Source: Odiellus spinosus | Taxonomy: Eukaryota; Arthropoda; Arachnida; Opiliones; Phalangiidae | Direction: 5' to 3' | DNA length: 64,000 nucleotides | NCBI GenBank assembly: GCA_963920705.1 | Contig: OY987230.1 | Coordinates: forward strand, 3,100,001 to 3,164,000 | Shown here: positions 52,204 through 61,693 of the stretch, piece after piece | How positions within the stretch are numbered: position 1 is the first letter of the stretch | Layout: each line of letters begins with the position of its first letter | The notes under the pieces: generated by a model | Database searches by the model: none | Told to the model about the DNA's origin: nothing | The model's input: the letters and a program-made list of their open reading frames with translations, nothing else | Program-made: the position numbers and the translations under genes

Positions 52204-53027
52204 ATCCGTTGAAAAACATGGAAAATATGGACAATTCAAAAAACATCTAATATCAAAAAGCGAATTTTGAAAATCTGAAATTTGACTATTTTGATATTCT
52301 ATGATTTCTTGAATTGGCCATATTTTTCTTGTTTTTCAACGGATTTTTGAAAACTCTTATTATTTAGACTGTCCATTAATTGCTCTTTCGAATGACTTTG
52401 GTTTTGTCTAAATTGCCAAAACGTGACAAATATAAAATTGGTTAAAATTAAGCAAAAACGCTTAAAAATCCAAGATTATTGGATTCAAATGGACACAAAA
52501 CTTTTGATTTTTAAGCGTTTTAGACAAAATTAAGACCACTCGAAAGAGCACATATTGATCTATCTGAAAATCAAGAGTTTTGGAAAATCCGTTGAAAAAC
52601 ATGGAAAATATGGACAATTCAAAAAACATCTAATATCAAAAAGCGAATTTTGAAAATCTGAAATTTGACTATTTTGATATTCTATGATTTCTTGAATTGG
52701 CCATATTTTTCTTGTTTTTCAACGGATTTTTGAAAACTCTTATTATTTAGACTGTCCATTAATTGCTCTTTCGAATGACTTTGGTTTTGTCTAAATTGCA
52801 AAATTGTGACAAATATAAAATTGGTTAAAATTAAGCAAAAACGCTTAAAAATCCAAGATTATTGGATTCAAATGGACACAAAACTTTTGAATTTTAAGCG
52901 ATTTAGACAAAATTAAGACCACTCGAAAGACCAAATTTTGGTCTATCTAAAAAACAATAGTTTTGGAAAATCCGTTGAAAAACAAGAAAAATATGGCCAA
53001 TTCAAGAAATCATACAATATCAAAATA

Positions 53028-53254
53028 TACAAAAACGTTGTTTTGCTTCGCACTTCAAAAAAGTGCATTTATAGGTAAGAATTTCAAACCCGTGAAGGGA
53101 CAGAAATTAATTATCGTTGAGGGAACTATGAAAGTCACAGTCTAAGAAATCAGAAAGCCATAGTTAAAATAAATAAAATAAATACAAACTTACAAAAAAA
53201 TTACATATAAATTCGGCCTATCGAAACTTTAAGTTATGTTGATGTCATTCTATT
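53028..53254 (+). repeat. Left terminal inverted repeat of foldback element
   Basis: Begins TACAAAAACGTTGTTTTGC and ends near GTCATTCTATT. It contains a small perfect hairpin, GCACTT-CAAAA-AAGTGC, near 53049-53065. A 60-codon frame at 52963-53145 spans the satellite junction and this repeat and is not a gene. Confidence 0.85.
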
Positions 53255-53592
53255 GTACAATTCACCTTTGGAAATTCTAACTTTTTTCTAGAGTTGAAAA
53301 ACTCCCATGCGCGAAACGGTACAATAGCAAAATACCAAACAGTTGCAGCTCGTGTAGTTCTTGTGTGAAGAATTATGATATCTTAGCGAATGTTGCCTTT
53401 TGGATGTGGACTCAAGATTAAACATATTTTACCACGGGGTTTAAACCACTGTCAAAGTTTAGATGACAATTACTTTTCCCTTCTCCTAGACTCACATGGC
53501 GGTGGATTTAATTTTCAGTTTGTAAAAGCAAACACTGATATCTTTATATTTTTCCCATTCTTTAGCTCTTTTTTCTTTAGTGGAAAATATAG

Positions 53593-53814
53593 AATAGAAT
53601 GACTTCTGCATAAGTCTCGATAGGCCGAATTTATATGTAATTTTTTTTGTAAATTTGTATTTATTTTATATATTTTAACTATGGCTTTCTGATTTCTTAG
53701 ACTGTGACTTTCATAGTTCCCTCAACGATAATTAATTTCTGTCCCTTCACGGGTTTGAAATTCTTACCTATAAATGCACTTTTTTGAAGTGCGAAGCAAA
53801 ACAACGTTTTTGTA
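53593..53814 (-). repeat. Right terminal inverted repeat of foldback element
   Basis: Begins AATAGAATGAC and ends CAACGTTTTTGTA. It is the reverse complement of 53028-53254, with divergence concentrated in the A/T runs and the inner 30 bp. Confidence 0.85.
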
Positions 53815-53816
53815 TA

Positions 53817-54611
53817 ATTTGTGTTTGCTTTTGGAAAAATTACACAGTTGTAAGACCAATGAACCCGTTTTATTTAGTGGTACGTACTTAAAATAATAAA
53901 TTTACAAGTTGAAATTTAAATGAATTAATAAATATAAATATTTTATTTTGTACAAACTTTATTATTATTTAATGTTAATCTAAATTATGAGCTCGGAATT
54001 GGATAACGAATAACTTAGGATATCGATTGACAACTAGGATTTTTGCAGATATATAAATCTTGGATAAATTGATTGTTAATTTAAAACCACAAATTATATT
54101 AAAAAACATATTACATCGATACGAATTATCAAAACATAAAATTTTTAACTTGATTAAAAATCAAATTCCACATTTATTCAAACAGATGATGTAAAAATAA
54201 AATGATCACGCTTTTCAAAATCTATGATGAATGAAATTGAATAATTATATTTCAAACTACATTGGAAAGAACCAACTAAATCACTATATTCTAGCTTCGA
54301 GATATCAATTTGGGTTAAAATCCGTGAAGAAACTTGAGTTTACAATTTTCTTTTCCGAATGAAAAACTCGAGTATAACGTATCAATTTCGTATAGCAATG
54401 AGTACGAATAAAACGTTTGACTATCAGATACGTTAACTCAAATAAGAAATTAATATTTGTTGCAGAAGTCGTCGAAGAGTTTTAGAACTATTATAAGTAA
54501 ATTGATTTGATTTCGTTACAATTTTTTTTTGTTTTTTTTTATGTTATATAATTTTATGTAACCCTTGTTATTTTGGGGCACTTGCATATAAGGTAAGGTT
54601 AGTAAAGAGAC
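53817..54611. other. AT-rich non-coding stretch
   Basis: There is no frame of useful length, no repeat shared with the satellite and no recognisable RNA gene. It contains a T-rich run around 54521-54540 and several AATAAA-like words in AT-rich context, none with an associated gene. I see nothing further. Confidence 0.6.
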
Positions 54612-54820
54612 AGGTTAAGCATACAAACCAAATCACGTGAGTGTTTGGAATCCGGGCTTTATTCCCGAGTTGCGGCCATTTTATTTGCTACAGACAACTG
54701 AACAGATGGCGCCAGGAGAAGTGTGATGTGCCATGTATTAGTTGTATCAAAATTAGCCCCGCCCTGGAAAGCAAAACTGGATTCCGAAAAGTCACGTGAT
54801 TTGGTTTGTCTGCTTAACCT
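54612..54820. mobile_element. MITE-like element with 29-bp inverted ends containing CACGTG
   Basis: The 29 bp at 54612-54640 (AGGTTAAGC..TCACGTGA) match the reverse complement of 54792-54820 at 28 of 29 positions. The symmetry weakens but continues inward (GGAATCC on both sides). Each end holds the palindrome CACGTG. The roughly 150 bp interior is more GC-rich than its surroundings (GCGGCCATTTT, AGATGGCGCC) and non-coding. I could not find a clear target-site duplication, so the superfamily is open. Confidence 0.65.
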
Positions 54821-55140
54821 TGATAAAAGTTAATTTAGCTAAGCAGTCTGTATTCGCTGCAACAAAAGAAATAAGTTGTTACAATTTAGCTTATAACTTT
54901 CTCTTTCCTCATTGTTTAAAAGAAACTAGCCTCCTCGTGGCGTTGTTTTAATAAATAAAATTACGATCCTGTTAACCCAACAGAAATACGTTTAAATATT
55001 ATACAAAATATAGGTGGGTAACAGTTTTTCAGGAATTCCTAAAATTAGATACCCATATTGCCGAAAACCTAAAAATGTAAACAAGAGACCAGTATCCCTT
55101 AGTTAAAGGTTTTTAAATAACAAGTATGTGTGACATTGAA
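54821..55140. other. Non-coding stretch between MITE-like element and small gene
   Basis: It holds AATAAA at about 54950, followed by an imperfect inverted pair (CTGTTAACCCA at about 54969 and GTGGGTAACAG at about 55014). There is no open frame of note. The end of a long terminal repeat was considered, but no second copy or primer-binding site could be shown. Confidence 0.5.
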
Positions 55141-55167
55141 ATAAAAACACCTCTATAACAAATATGA

Positions 55168-55173
55168 TTTATT
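55168..55173 (-). terminator. Polyadenylation signal AATAAA of the small gene
   Basis: AATAAA on the minus strand lies 14 nt downstream of the stop codon. A GT/T-rich stretch (TTGTTATAGAGGTGTTTTT) follows within about 10 nt, the usual arrangement for cleavage and polyadenylation. With the initiator at 55491 the mature transcript would be roughly 330-350 nt. Confidence 0.45.
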
Positions 55174-55187
55174 TAGTCAAGCGTAAT

Positions 55188-55382
55188 TCACGCGATGGTT
55201 AAAATAAATATTTCCATGTACGCAATGATCAGGCTGACGATGTAGAAGTTCTTGCTCAGGGTTCCCACTTCCTCAAAGTCTTGACGCATAGCGCGGTTTT
55301 CTAGCAGGCAGGTTTCTTCATAGAATGACTTATGCAGATGATAAGTAGATACTGCTGACAATGTGATGGTCGAGTGTTTCAT
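55188..55382 (-). CDS. Hypothetical small protein with C-terminal membrane segment (64 aa)
   Basis: I do not recognise this product. The 64-codon frame begins MKHSTITLSAVS and ends at TGA. Residues about 1-45 are polar, with a charged patch (YEETCLLENRAMRQDFEEVG) and a single cysteine at position 25. Residues 46-64 (FYIVSLIIAYMEIFILTIA) are hydrophobic with one Glu (57), like a tail anchor or short membrane helix ending at the C-terminus. There is no N-terminal signal peptide. Several lines favour a real gene: a TATA box and TCATTT initiator upstream give a 5' leader of about 109 nt; AATAAA starts 14 nt past the stop; and many codons end in C or G (AAC TTC TAC ATC GTC AGC CTG ATC), unlike the AT-rich surroundings. 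The ATG is the first in the frame and the first in the predicted leader that opens a frame of this length. It could also be an exon remnant or a captured gene fragment carried by the island. Confidence 0.42.
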   Translation of the reverse strand: MKHSTITLSAVSTYHLHKSFYEETCLLENRAMRQDFEEVGTLSKNFYIVSLIIAYMEIFILTIA

Positions 55383-55487
55383 GGCACGCCAGTCAGTTAA
55401 TGAAGATGCGACGCTATCCTTCCACCTTGGAGTTCAAAGTAATGACTAACCAATACTTCCAAGTTGACGTCGAGATATTAAGCAGTC

Positions 55488-55524
55488 AAATGATATTGTT
55501 TCGCTGAATACCTAGCCATTTATA
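55488..55524 (-). promoter_or_regulatory. TATA box plus initiator of the small gene
   Basis: On the minus strand TATAAAT (55524 to 55518) is followed by TCATTT (55493 to 55488). The initiator A at 55491 lies 33 bp from the first T of the TATA box, close to the usual spacing for RNA polymerase II core promoters. TCATTT fits the arthropod initiator consensus TCAKTY. Transcription from here would read straight into the 64-codon frame. Confidence 0.5.
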
Positions 55525-55790
55525 CCCAAAGTAGGCAAGATAAAAAACGGGCCCATTAACAAAGAGTGGCCTACTGGGGGAGTGGTGTCCCACCGCCGAT
55601 TTTTATAAACTAATGAATTAATTAAATCTGTCTCAGAGTCTATTTTTCTAAGACATTTTGGAAATCTCATCTCTATATATCATTGAGGCTAATGTGAAAT
55701 ACCCTAGTTTATCTACCCTACGGTATATCATTCTAATTTTGTTAATAAAACATTATCAACAAAACATTCCGTGCGTTTCTTAGATATAGA
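55525..55790. other. Non-coding stretch upstream of the small gene
   Basis: This is the far upstream region of the minus-strand promoter. A GC-richer patch (GGGGGAGTGGTGTCCCACCG, about 55576-55596) stands out from AT-rich flanks. No known regulatory element can be named and there is no frame of note. Confidence 0.5.
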
Positions 55791-55866
55791 GACTAAAAAA
55801 ATAGTTTCCTTATTCCGTCTTTCGCTTTGACTAAAAAAATAGTTTCCTTATTCCGTCTTTCGCTTT
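55791..55866. repeat. Perfect 38-bp tandem duplication
   Basis: Two identical 38 bp copies (55791-55828 and 55829-55866), each GACTAAAAAAATAG..CCGTCTTTCGCTTT. There is no divergence between them, so the duplication is recent or an assembly duplicate. Confidence 0.93.
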
Positions 55867-56130
55867 AACGTTATCTAAAGTTTTTGTTATCTCAGTCGTA
55901 GTATTCAACATCAGAAAAGTATAAAAAATATAGAACACCCCAACATTTCTCTCTCTCTCGAATGCAAACTATGAATGAAACGCCGTCTTTCACGGGGCTT
56001 CAACGTTATCTATAAAGCTTTTGTTATCTCAGTCGAAGTATTCATCAGAAAAACATAGAAAAATATAGAGTACCCCCATGATCCTAACATATTTTTCTCT
56101 CTCGAATGCAAACTCTCAATGAAACGGACT
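55867..56130. repeat. Diverged ~134-bp tandem duplication
   Basis: The copy starting AACGTTATCTAAAG at 55867 is repeated from about 56001 (CAACGTTATCTATAAAG). Shared blocks in order are TTTTGTTATCTCAGTCG, AGTATTCA, CATCAGAAAA, AATATAGA, TCTCTCTCGAATGCAAACT and AATGAAACG. Small indels and substitutions separate the copies, so this is older than the 38 bp duplication beside it. Confidence 0.85.
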
Positions 56131-56138
56131 CGCAGTCG

Positions 56139-56186
56139 GGAGAAGAAGAAAAAGAAGAAGAAGAAGAAGAAGAAGAAGAAGAAGAA
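56139..56186 (+). repeat. GAA/GAAGAA microsatellite
   Basis: A nearly perfect run of GAA triplets with one early interruption (GAAAAAGAAG). Read on the minus strand it gives the run of phenylalanines in a spurious 69-codon frame at 56010-56219. Purine-strand GAA repeats can adopt triplex structure. Confidence 0.95.
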
Positions 56187-56275
56187 TATCTCAGTTATCA
56201 ATATGACAAAGAATTCCACCTCATATGGTTAATTTCCATAAACGTTTCTGATGAAATTGTGAGAGACCTATAAAT

Positions 56276-56299
56276 AAAACAGGCCGGCAGGCCTGTTTT
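56276..56299. other. GC-rich perfect hairpin at the right edge of the island
   Basis: AAAACAGGCC, loop GGCA, then GGCCTGTTTT: a perfect 10 bp stem followed by T and then the satellite (AATAGTC). It is the most GC-rich structure in an AT-rich neighbourhood and ends one base before the shared AATA. A terminal hairpin is typical of Helitron/Helentron-type 3' ends, but the canonical CTRR end is absent, so this is only a resemblance. Confidence 0.8.
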
Positions 56300-56300
56300 T

Positions 56301-59051
56301 AATAGTCAAATTTCAGATTTTCAAAATTCGCTTTTTGATATTAGATGTTTTTTGAATTGTCCATATTTTCCATGTTTTTCAACGGATTTTTGAAAACTCT
56401 TATTATTTAAACTGTCCATTAATTGCTCTTTCGAATGACTTTGTTTTGTCTAAATTGCAAAATTGTGACAAATATAAAATTGGTTAAAATTAAGGAAAAA
56501 CGCTTAAAAATCCAAGATTATTGGATTCAAATGAACACAAAACTTTTGATTTTTAAGCGATTTAGACAAAATTAAGACCACTCGAAAGACCAAATTTTGG
56601 TCTATCTAAAAAACAAGAGTTTTGGAAAATCCGTTGAAAAACATGGAAAATATGGACAATTCAAAAAACATCTAATATCAAAAAGCTAATTTTGAAAATC
56701 TGAAATTTGACTATTTTGATATTCTATGATTTCTTGAATTGGCCATATTTTTCTTGTTTTTCAACGGATTTTTGAAAACTCTTATTATTTAGACTGTCCA
56801 TTAATTGCTCTTTCGAATGACTTTGGTTTTGTCTAAATTGCCAAAACGTGACAAATATAAAATTGGTTAAAATTAAGCAAAAACGCTTAAAAATCCAAGA
56901 TTATTGGATTCAAATGGACACAAAACTTTTGATTTTTAAGCGATTTAGACAAAATTAAGACCACTCGAAAGAGCAAATATTGATCTATCTAAAAAACAAG
57001 AGTTTTGGAAAATCAGTTGAAAAACATGGAAAATATGGACAATTCAAAAAACATCAAATATCAAAAAGCGAATTTTGAAAATCTGAAATTTGACTATTTT
57101 GATATTCTATGATTTCTTGAATTGGCCATATTTTTCTTGTTTTTCAACGGATTTTTGAAAACACTTATTATTTAGACTGTCCATTAATTGCTCTTTCGAA
57201 TGACTTTGGTTTTGTCTAAATTGCAAAATTGTGACAAATATAAAATTGGTTAAAATTAAGCAAAAACGCTTAAAAATCCAAGATTATTGGATTCAAATGG
57301 ACACAAAACTTTTGAATTTTAAGCGATTTAGACAAAATTAAGACCACTCGAAAGACCAAATTTTGGTCTATCTAAAAAACAATAGTTTTGGAAAATCCGT
57401 TGAAAAACAAGAAAAATATGGCCAATTCAAGAAATCATACAATATCAAAATAGTCAAATTTCAGATTTTCAAAATTCGCTTTTTGATATTAGATGTTTTT
57501 TGAATTGTCCATATTTTCCATGTTTTTCAACGGATTTTTTAAAACTCTTATTATTTAAACTGTCCATTAATTGCTCTTTCGAATGACTTTGTTTTGTCTA
57601 AATTGCAAAATTGTGACAAATATAAAATTGGTTAAAATTAAGCAAAAACGCTTAAAAATCCAAGATTATTGGATTCAAATGGACACAAAACTTTTGATTT
57701 TTAAGCGATTTAGACAAAATTAAGACCACTCGAAAGACCAAATTTTGGTCTATCTAAAAAACAAGAGTTTTGGAAAATCCGTTGAAAAACATGGAAAATA
57801 TGGACAATTCAAAAAACATCTAATATCAAAAAGCGAATTTTGAAAATCTGAAATTTGACTATTTTGATATTCTATGATTTCTTGAATTGGCCATATTTTT
57901 CTTGTTTTTCAACGGATTTTTGAAAACTCTTATTATTTAGACTGTCCATTAATTGCTCTTTCGAATGACTTTGGTTTTGTCTAAATTGCCAAAACGTGAC
58001 AAATATAAAATTGGTAAAAATTAAGCAAAAACGCTTAAAAATCCAAGATTATTGGATTCAAATGGACACAAAACTTTTGAATTTTAAGCGATTTAGACAA
58101 AATTAAGACCACTCGAAAGACCAAATTTTGGTCTATCTAAAAAACATAGTTTTGGAAAATCCGTTGAAAAACAAGAAAAATATGGCCAATTCTAGAAATC
58201 ATACAATATCAAAATAGTCAAATTTCAGATTTTAAAAATTCGCTTTTTGATATTAGATGTTTTTTGAATTGTCCATATTTTCCATGTTTTTCAACGGATT
58301 TTCCAAAACTCTTGATTTTCAGATAGACCAATATTTGGTCTTTCGAGTGGTCTTAATTTTGTCTAAATCGCTTAAAAATCAAAAGTTTTGTGTCCATTTG
58401 AATCCAATAATCTTGGATTTTTAAGCGTTTTTGCTTTATTTTAACCAATTTTATATTTGTCACAATTTTGCAATTTAGACAAAACCAAAGTCATTCGAAA
58501 GAGCAATTAATGGACAGTTTAAATAATAAGAGTTTTCATAAATCCGTTGAAAAACATGGAAAATATGGACAATTCAAAAAACATCTAATATCAAAAAGCG
58601 AATTTTGAAAATCTGAAATTTGACTATTTTGATATTCTATGATTTCTTGAATTGGCCATATTTTTCTTGTTTTTCAACGGATTTTTGAAAACTCTTATTA
58701 TTTAGACTGTCCATTAATTGCTCTTTAGAATGACTTTGGTTTTGTCTAAATTGCAAAATTGTGACAAATATAAAATTGGTTAAAATTAAGCAAAAACGCT
58801 TAAAAATCCAAGATTATTCGATTCAAATGGACACAAAACTTTTGAATTTTAGGCGATTTAGACAAAATTAAGACCACTCGAAAGACCAAATTTTGGTCTA
58901 TCTAAAAAACAATAGTTTTGGAAAATCCGTTGAAAAACAAGAAAAATATGGCCAATTCAAGAAATCATACAATATCAAAATAGTCAAATTTCAGATTTTC
59001 AAAATTCGCTTTTTGATATTAGATGTTTTTTGAATTGTCCATATTTTCCAT
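56301..59051. repeat. Satellite block right of the island
   Basis: It resumes in the middle of a reversed C module (AATAGTCAAATTTCAG). Connectors are F 56522, F 56905, F 57288, F 57670, F 58053, R 58392, F 58818. The first four full units resemble those at 60351-61120, including the CTTTGTTTTGTC variant. No other feature is present. Confidence 0.94.
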
Positions 59052-61693
59052 GTTTTTCAACGGATTTTCCAAAACTCTTGATTTTCAGATAGACCAATAT
59101 TTGCTCTTTCGAGTGGTCTTAATTTTGTCTAAATCGCTTAAAATTCAAAAGTTTTGTGTCCATTTGAATCCAATAATCTTGGATTTTTAAGCGTTTTTGC
59201 TTAATTTTAACCAATTTTATATTTGTCACAATTTTGCAATTTAGACAAAAACAAAGTCATTCGAAAGAGCAATTAATGGACAGTCTTAATAATAAGAGTT
59301 TTCAAAAATCCGTTGAAAAACAAGAAAAATATGGCCAATTCAAGAAATCATAGAATATCAAAATAGCCAAATTTCAGATTTTCAAAATTCGCTTTTTGAT
59401 ATTAGATGTTTTTTGAATTGTCCATATTTTCCATGTTTTTCAACGGATTTTTGAAAACTCTTATTATTTAAACTGTCCATTAATTGCTCTTTCGAATGAC
59501 TTTGGTTTTGTCTAAATTGCAAAATTGTGACAAATATAAAATTGGTTAAAATAAAGCAAAAACGCTTAAAAATCCAAGATTATTGGATTCAAATGGACAC
59601 AAAACTTTTGAATTTTAAGCGATTTAGACAAAATTAAGACCACTCGAAAGACCAAATTTTGGTCTATCTAAAAAACAATAGTTTTGGAAAATCCGTTGAA
59701 AAACAAGAAAAATATGGCCAATTCTAGAAATCATACAATATCAAAATAGTCAAATTTCAGATTTTAAAAATTCGCTTTTTGATATTAGATGTTTTTTGAA
59801 TTGTCCATATTTTCCATGTTTTTCAACGGATTTTCCAAAACTCTTGATTTTCAGATAGACCAATATTTGCTCTTTCGAGTGGTCTTAATTTTGTCTAAAT
59901 CGCTTAAAAATCAAAAGTTTTGTGTCCATTTGAATCCAATAATCTTGGATTTTTAAGCGTTTTTGCTTTATTTTAACCAATTTTATATTTGTCACAATTT
60001 TCCAATTTAGACAAAACCAAAGTCATTCGAAAGAGCAATTAATGGACAGTTTAAATAATAAGAGTTTTCAAAAATCCGTTGAAAAACATGGAAAATATGG
60101 ACAATTCAAAAAACATCTAATATCAAAAAGCGAATTTTGAAAATCTGAAATTTGACTATTTTGATATTGTATGATTTCTTGAATTGGCCATATTTTTCTT
60201 GTTTTTCAACGGATTTTTGAAAACACTTATTATTTAGACTGTCCATTAATTGCTCTTTCGAATGACTTTGGTTTTTGTCTAAATTGCAAAATTGTGACAA
60301 ATATAAAATTGGTTAAAATTAAGCAAAAACGCTTAAAAATCCAAGATTATTGGATTCAAATGGACACAAAACTTTTGAATTTTAAGCGATTTAGACAAAA
60401 TTAAGACCACTCGAAAGACCAAATTTTGGTCTATCTAAAAAAAAAACAATAGTTTTGGAAAATCCGTTGAAAAACAAGAAAAATATGGCCAATTCAAGAA
60501 ATCATACAATATCAAAATAGTCAAATTTCAGATTTTCAAAATTCGCTTTTTGATATTAGATGTTTTTTGAATTGTCCATATTTTCCATGTTTTTCAACGG
60601 ATTTTTGAAAACTCTTATTATTTAAACTGTCCATTAATTGCTCTTTCGAATGACTTTGTTTTGTCTAAATTGCAAAATTGTGACAAATATAAAATTGGTT
60701 AAAATTAAGCAAAAACGCTTAAAAATCCAAGATTATTGGATTCAAATGGACACAAAACTTTTGATTTTTAAGCGATTTAGACAAAATTAAGACCACTCGA
60801 AAGACCAAATTTTGGTCTATCTAAAAAACAAGAGTTTTGGAAAATCCGTTGAAAAACATGGAAAATATGGACAATTCAAAAAACATCTAATATCAAAAAG
60901 CGAATTTTGAAAATCTGAAATTTGACTATTTTGATATTCTATGATTTCTTGAATTGGCCATATTTTTCTTGTTTTTCAACGGATTTTTGAAAACTCTTAT
61001 TATTTAGACTGTCCATTAATTGCTCTTTCGAATGACTTTGGTTTTGTCTAAATTGCCAAAACGTGACAAATATAAAATTGGTTAAAATTAAGCAAAAACG
61101 CTTAAAAATCCAAGATTATTGGATTCAAATGGACCACTCGAAAGACCAAATTTTGGTCTATCTAAAAAACAATAGTTTTGGAAAATCCGTTGAAAAACAA
61201 GAAAAATATGGCCAATTCTAGAAATCATACAATATCAAAATAGTCAAATTTCAGATTTTAAAAATTCGCTTTTTGATATTAGATGTTTTTGAATTGTCCA
61301 TATTTTCCATGTTTTTCAACGGATTTTCCAAAACTCTTGATTTTCAGATAGACCAATATTTGCTCTTTCGAGTGGTCTTAATTTTGTCTAAATCGCTTAA
61401 AAATCAAAAGTTTTGTGTCCATTTGAATCCAATAATCTTGGATTTTTAAGCGTTTTTGCTTAATTTTAACCAATTTTATATTTGTCACAATTTTGCAATT
61501 TAGACAAAACCAAAGTCATTCGAAAGAGCAATTAATGGACAGTCTAAATAATAAGTGTTTTAAAAAATCCGTTGAAAAACAAGAAAAATATGGCCAATTC
61601 AAGAAATCATAGAATATCAAAATAGTCAAATTTCAGATTTTCAAAATTCGCTTTTTGATATTAGATGTTTTTTGAATTGTCCATATTTTCCAT
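59052..61693. repeat. Higher-order repeat D, copy 1
   Basis: Connectors are R 59158, F 59584, R 59924, F 60351, F 60737, F 61120, R 61417. Every one except the last recurs 2638-2642 bp later. Private variants are GTCTTAATAATAAG, TTAAAATAAAGCAAAAACG and the 42 bp deletion near 61134. One A run near 60431-60446 is expanded, which makes the 60351-60737 spacing 386 bp. The frame at 60106-60300 is repeat sequence. Confidence 0.9.
61128..61145. repeat. 42-bp deletion in a K module, copy 1
   Basis: TTCAAATGGA joins CCACTCGAAAG directly, where intact units carry CACAAAACTTTTG..AAATTAAGA between them (42 bp). The identical junction at 63766-63783 shows that the deletion preceded the duplication of block D. 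Confidence 0.88.

Larger units (their letters stand above)
48089..53027. repeat. Satellite block left of the island, mixed order with internal deletions
   Basis: Connectors are R 48195, R 48578, F 49004, R 49344, F 49770, R 50110, F 50536, F 50919, R 51259, R 51848, F 52480, F 52863. Two connectors are missing because of deletions near 51605 and 52195, listed separately. The last C module is split at 53027 by the island. It ends ..CAATATCAAAATA and continues GTCAAATTTCAG at 56305. The frames at 47838-48134 and 51879-52106 are repeat sequence. Confidence 0.93.
53028..53814. mobile_element. Foldback/MITE-like element with ~225-bp terminal inverted repeats
   Basis: The sequence from 53028 to about 53254 returns as its reverse complement at about 53593-53814, differing only by scattered changes and small indels. 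Outer ends are TACAAAAACGTTG and CAACGTTTTTGTA, flanked on both sides by TA (53026-53027 and 53815-53816), as expected for Tc1/mariner-type insertion. The roughly 338 bp centre has no credible transposase. A 70-codon frame at 53390-53602 has no recognisable motif. This is a non-autonomous element. Superfamily assignment rests only on the TA duplication. Confidence 0.8.
53028..56300. other. 3.27-kb non-satellite island inserted in one satellite unit
   Basis: Left of the island the satellite stops at ..ATCAAAATA. Right of it the satellite resumes ..AATAGTCAAATTTCAG in the same orientation and the exact phase of an intact core, so nothing was lost from the target. Two to four bases (TA, ATA or AATA) are shared by the two edges (53024-53027 and 56301-56304), like a target-site duplication. 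The island ends are not inverted copies of each other. Its left end is a complete foldback element and its right end a GC-rich hairpin. It could be a composite: an older 2.49 kb insertion into which the foldback element later landed at the edge. Confidence 0.85.

Noticed and set aside
1-53027. CRISPR array
   Set aside because: Repeats are 383 bp units with no unique spacers; all parts of the unit are repeated.
52963-53145. 60-codon frame on the plus strand
   Set aside because: It starts in the satellite arm and runs across the insertion junction into the foldback repeat, so it is a chance fusion.
53390-53602. 70-codon plus-strand frame inside the foldback element
   Set aside because: Low-complexity F/S-rich tail, no recognisable domain, no transposase catalytic pattern, and it ends in the right inverted repeat.
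54521-54540. Poly-T run as the tail of a minus-strand retroelement
   Set aside because: No target duplication, no SINE or LINE sequence beside it, and the run is interrupted by G.
54860-54985. Solo long terminal repeat (TGTTACAATT.. to ..GTTAACCCAACA with AATAAA before the end)
   Set aside because: The ends and the polyadenylation word are suggestive, but there is no convincing target duplication, second copy, primer-binding site or polypurine tract.
53593-55345. Shared 12-mer ATAGAATGACTT in the right foldback repeat and in the small gene
   Set aside because: One 12 bp match within 3.3 kb of AT-rich sequence is expected by chance at a fair rate, and the flanks do not align.
56010-56219. 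69-codon minus-strand frame with a phenylalanine run
   Set aside because: The run is the GAA microsatellite read in reverse and the rest lies in tandem-duplicated non-coding sequence.
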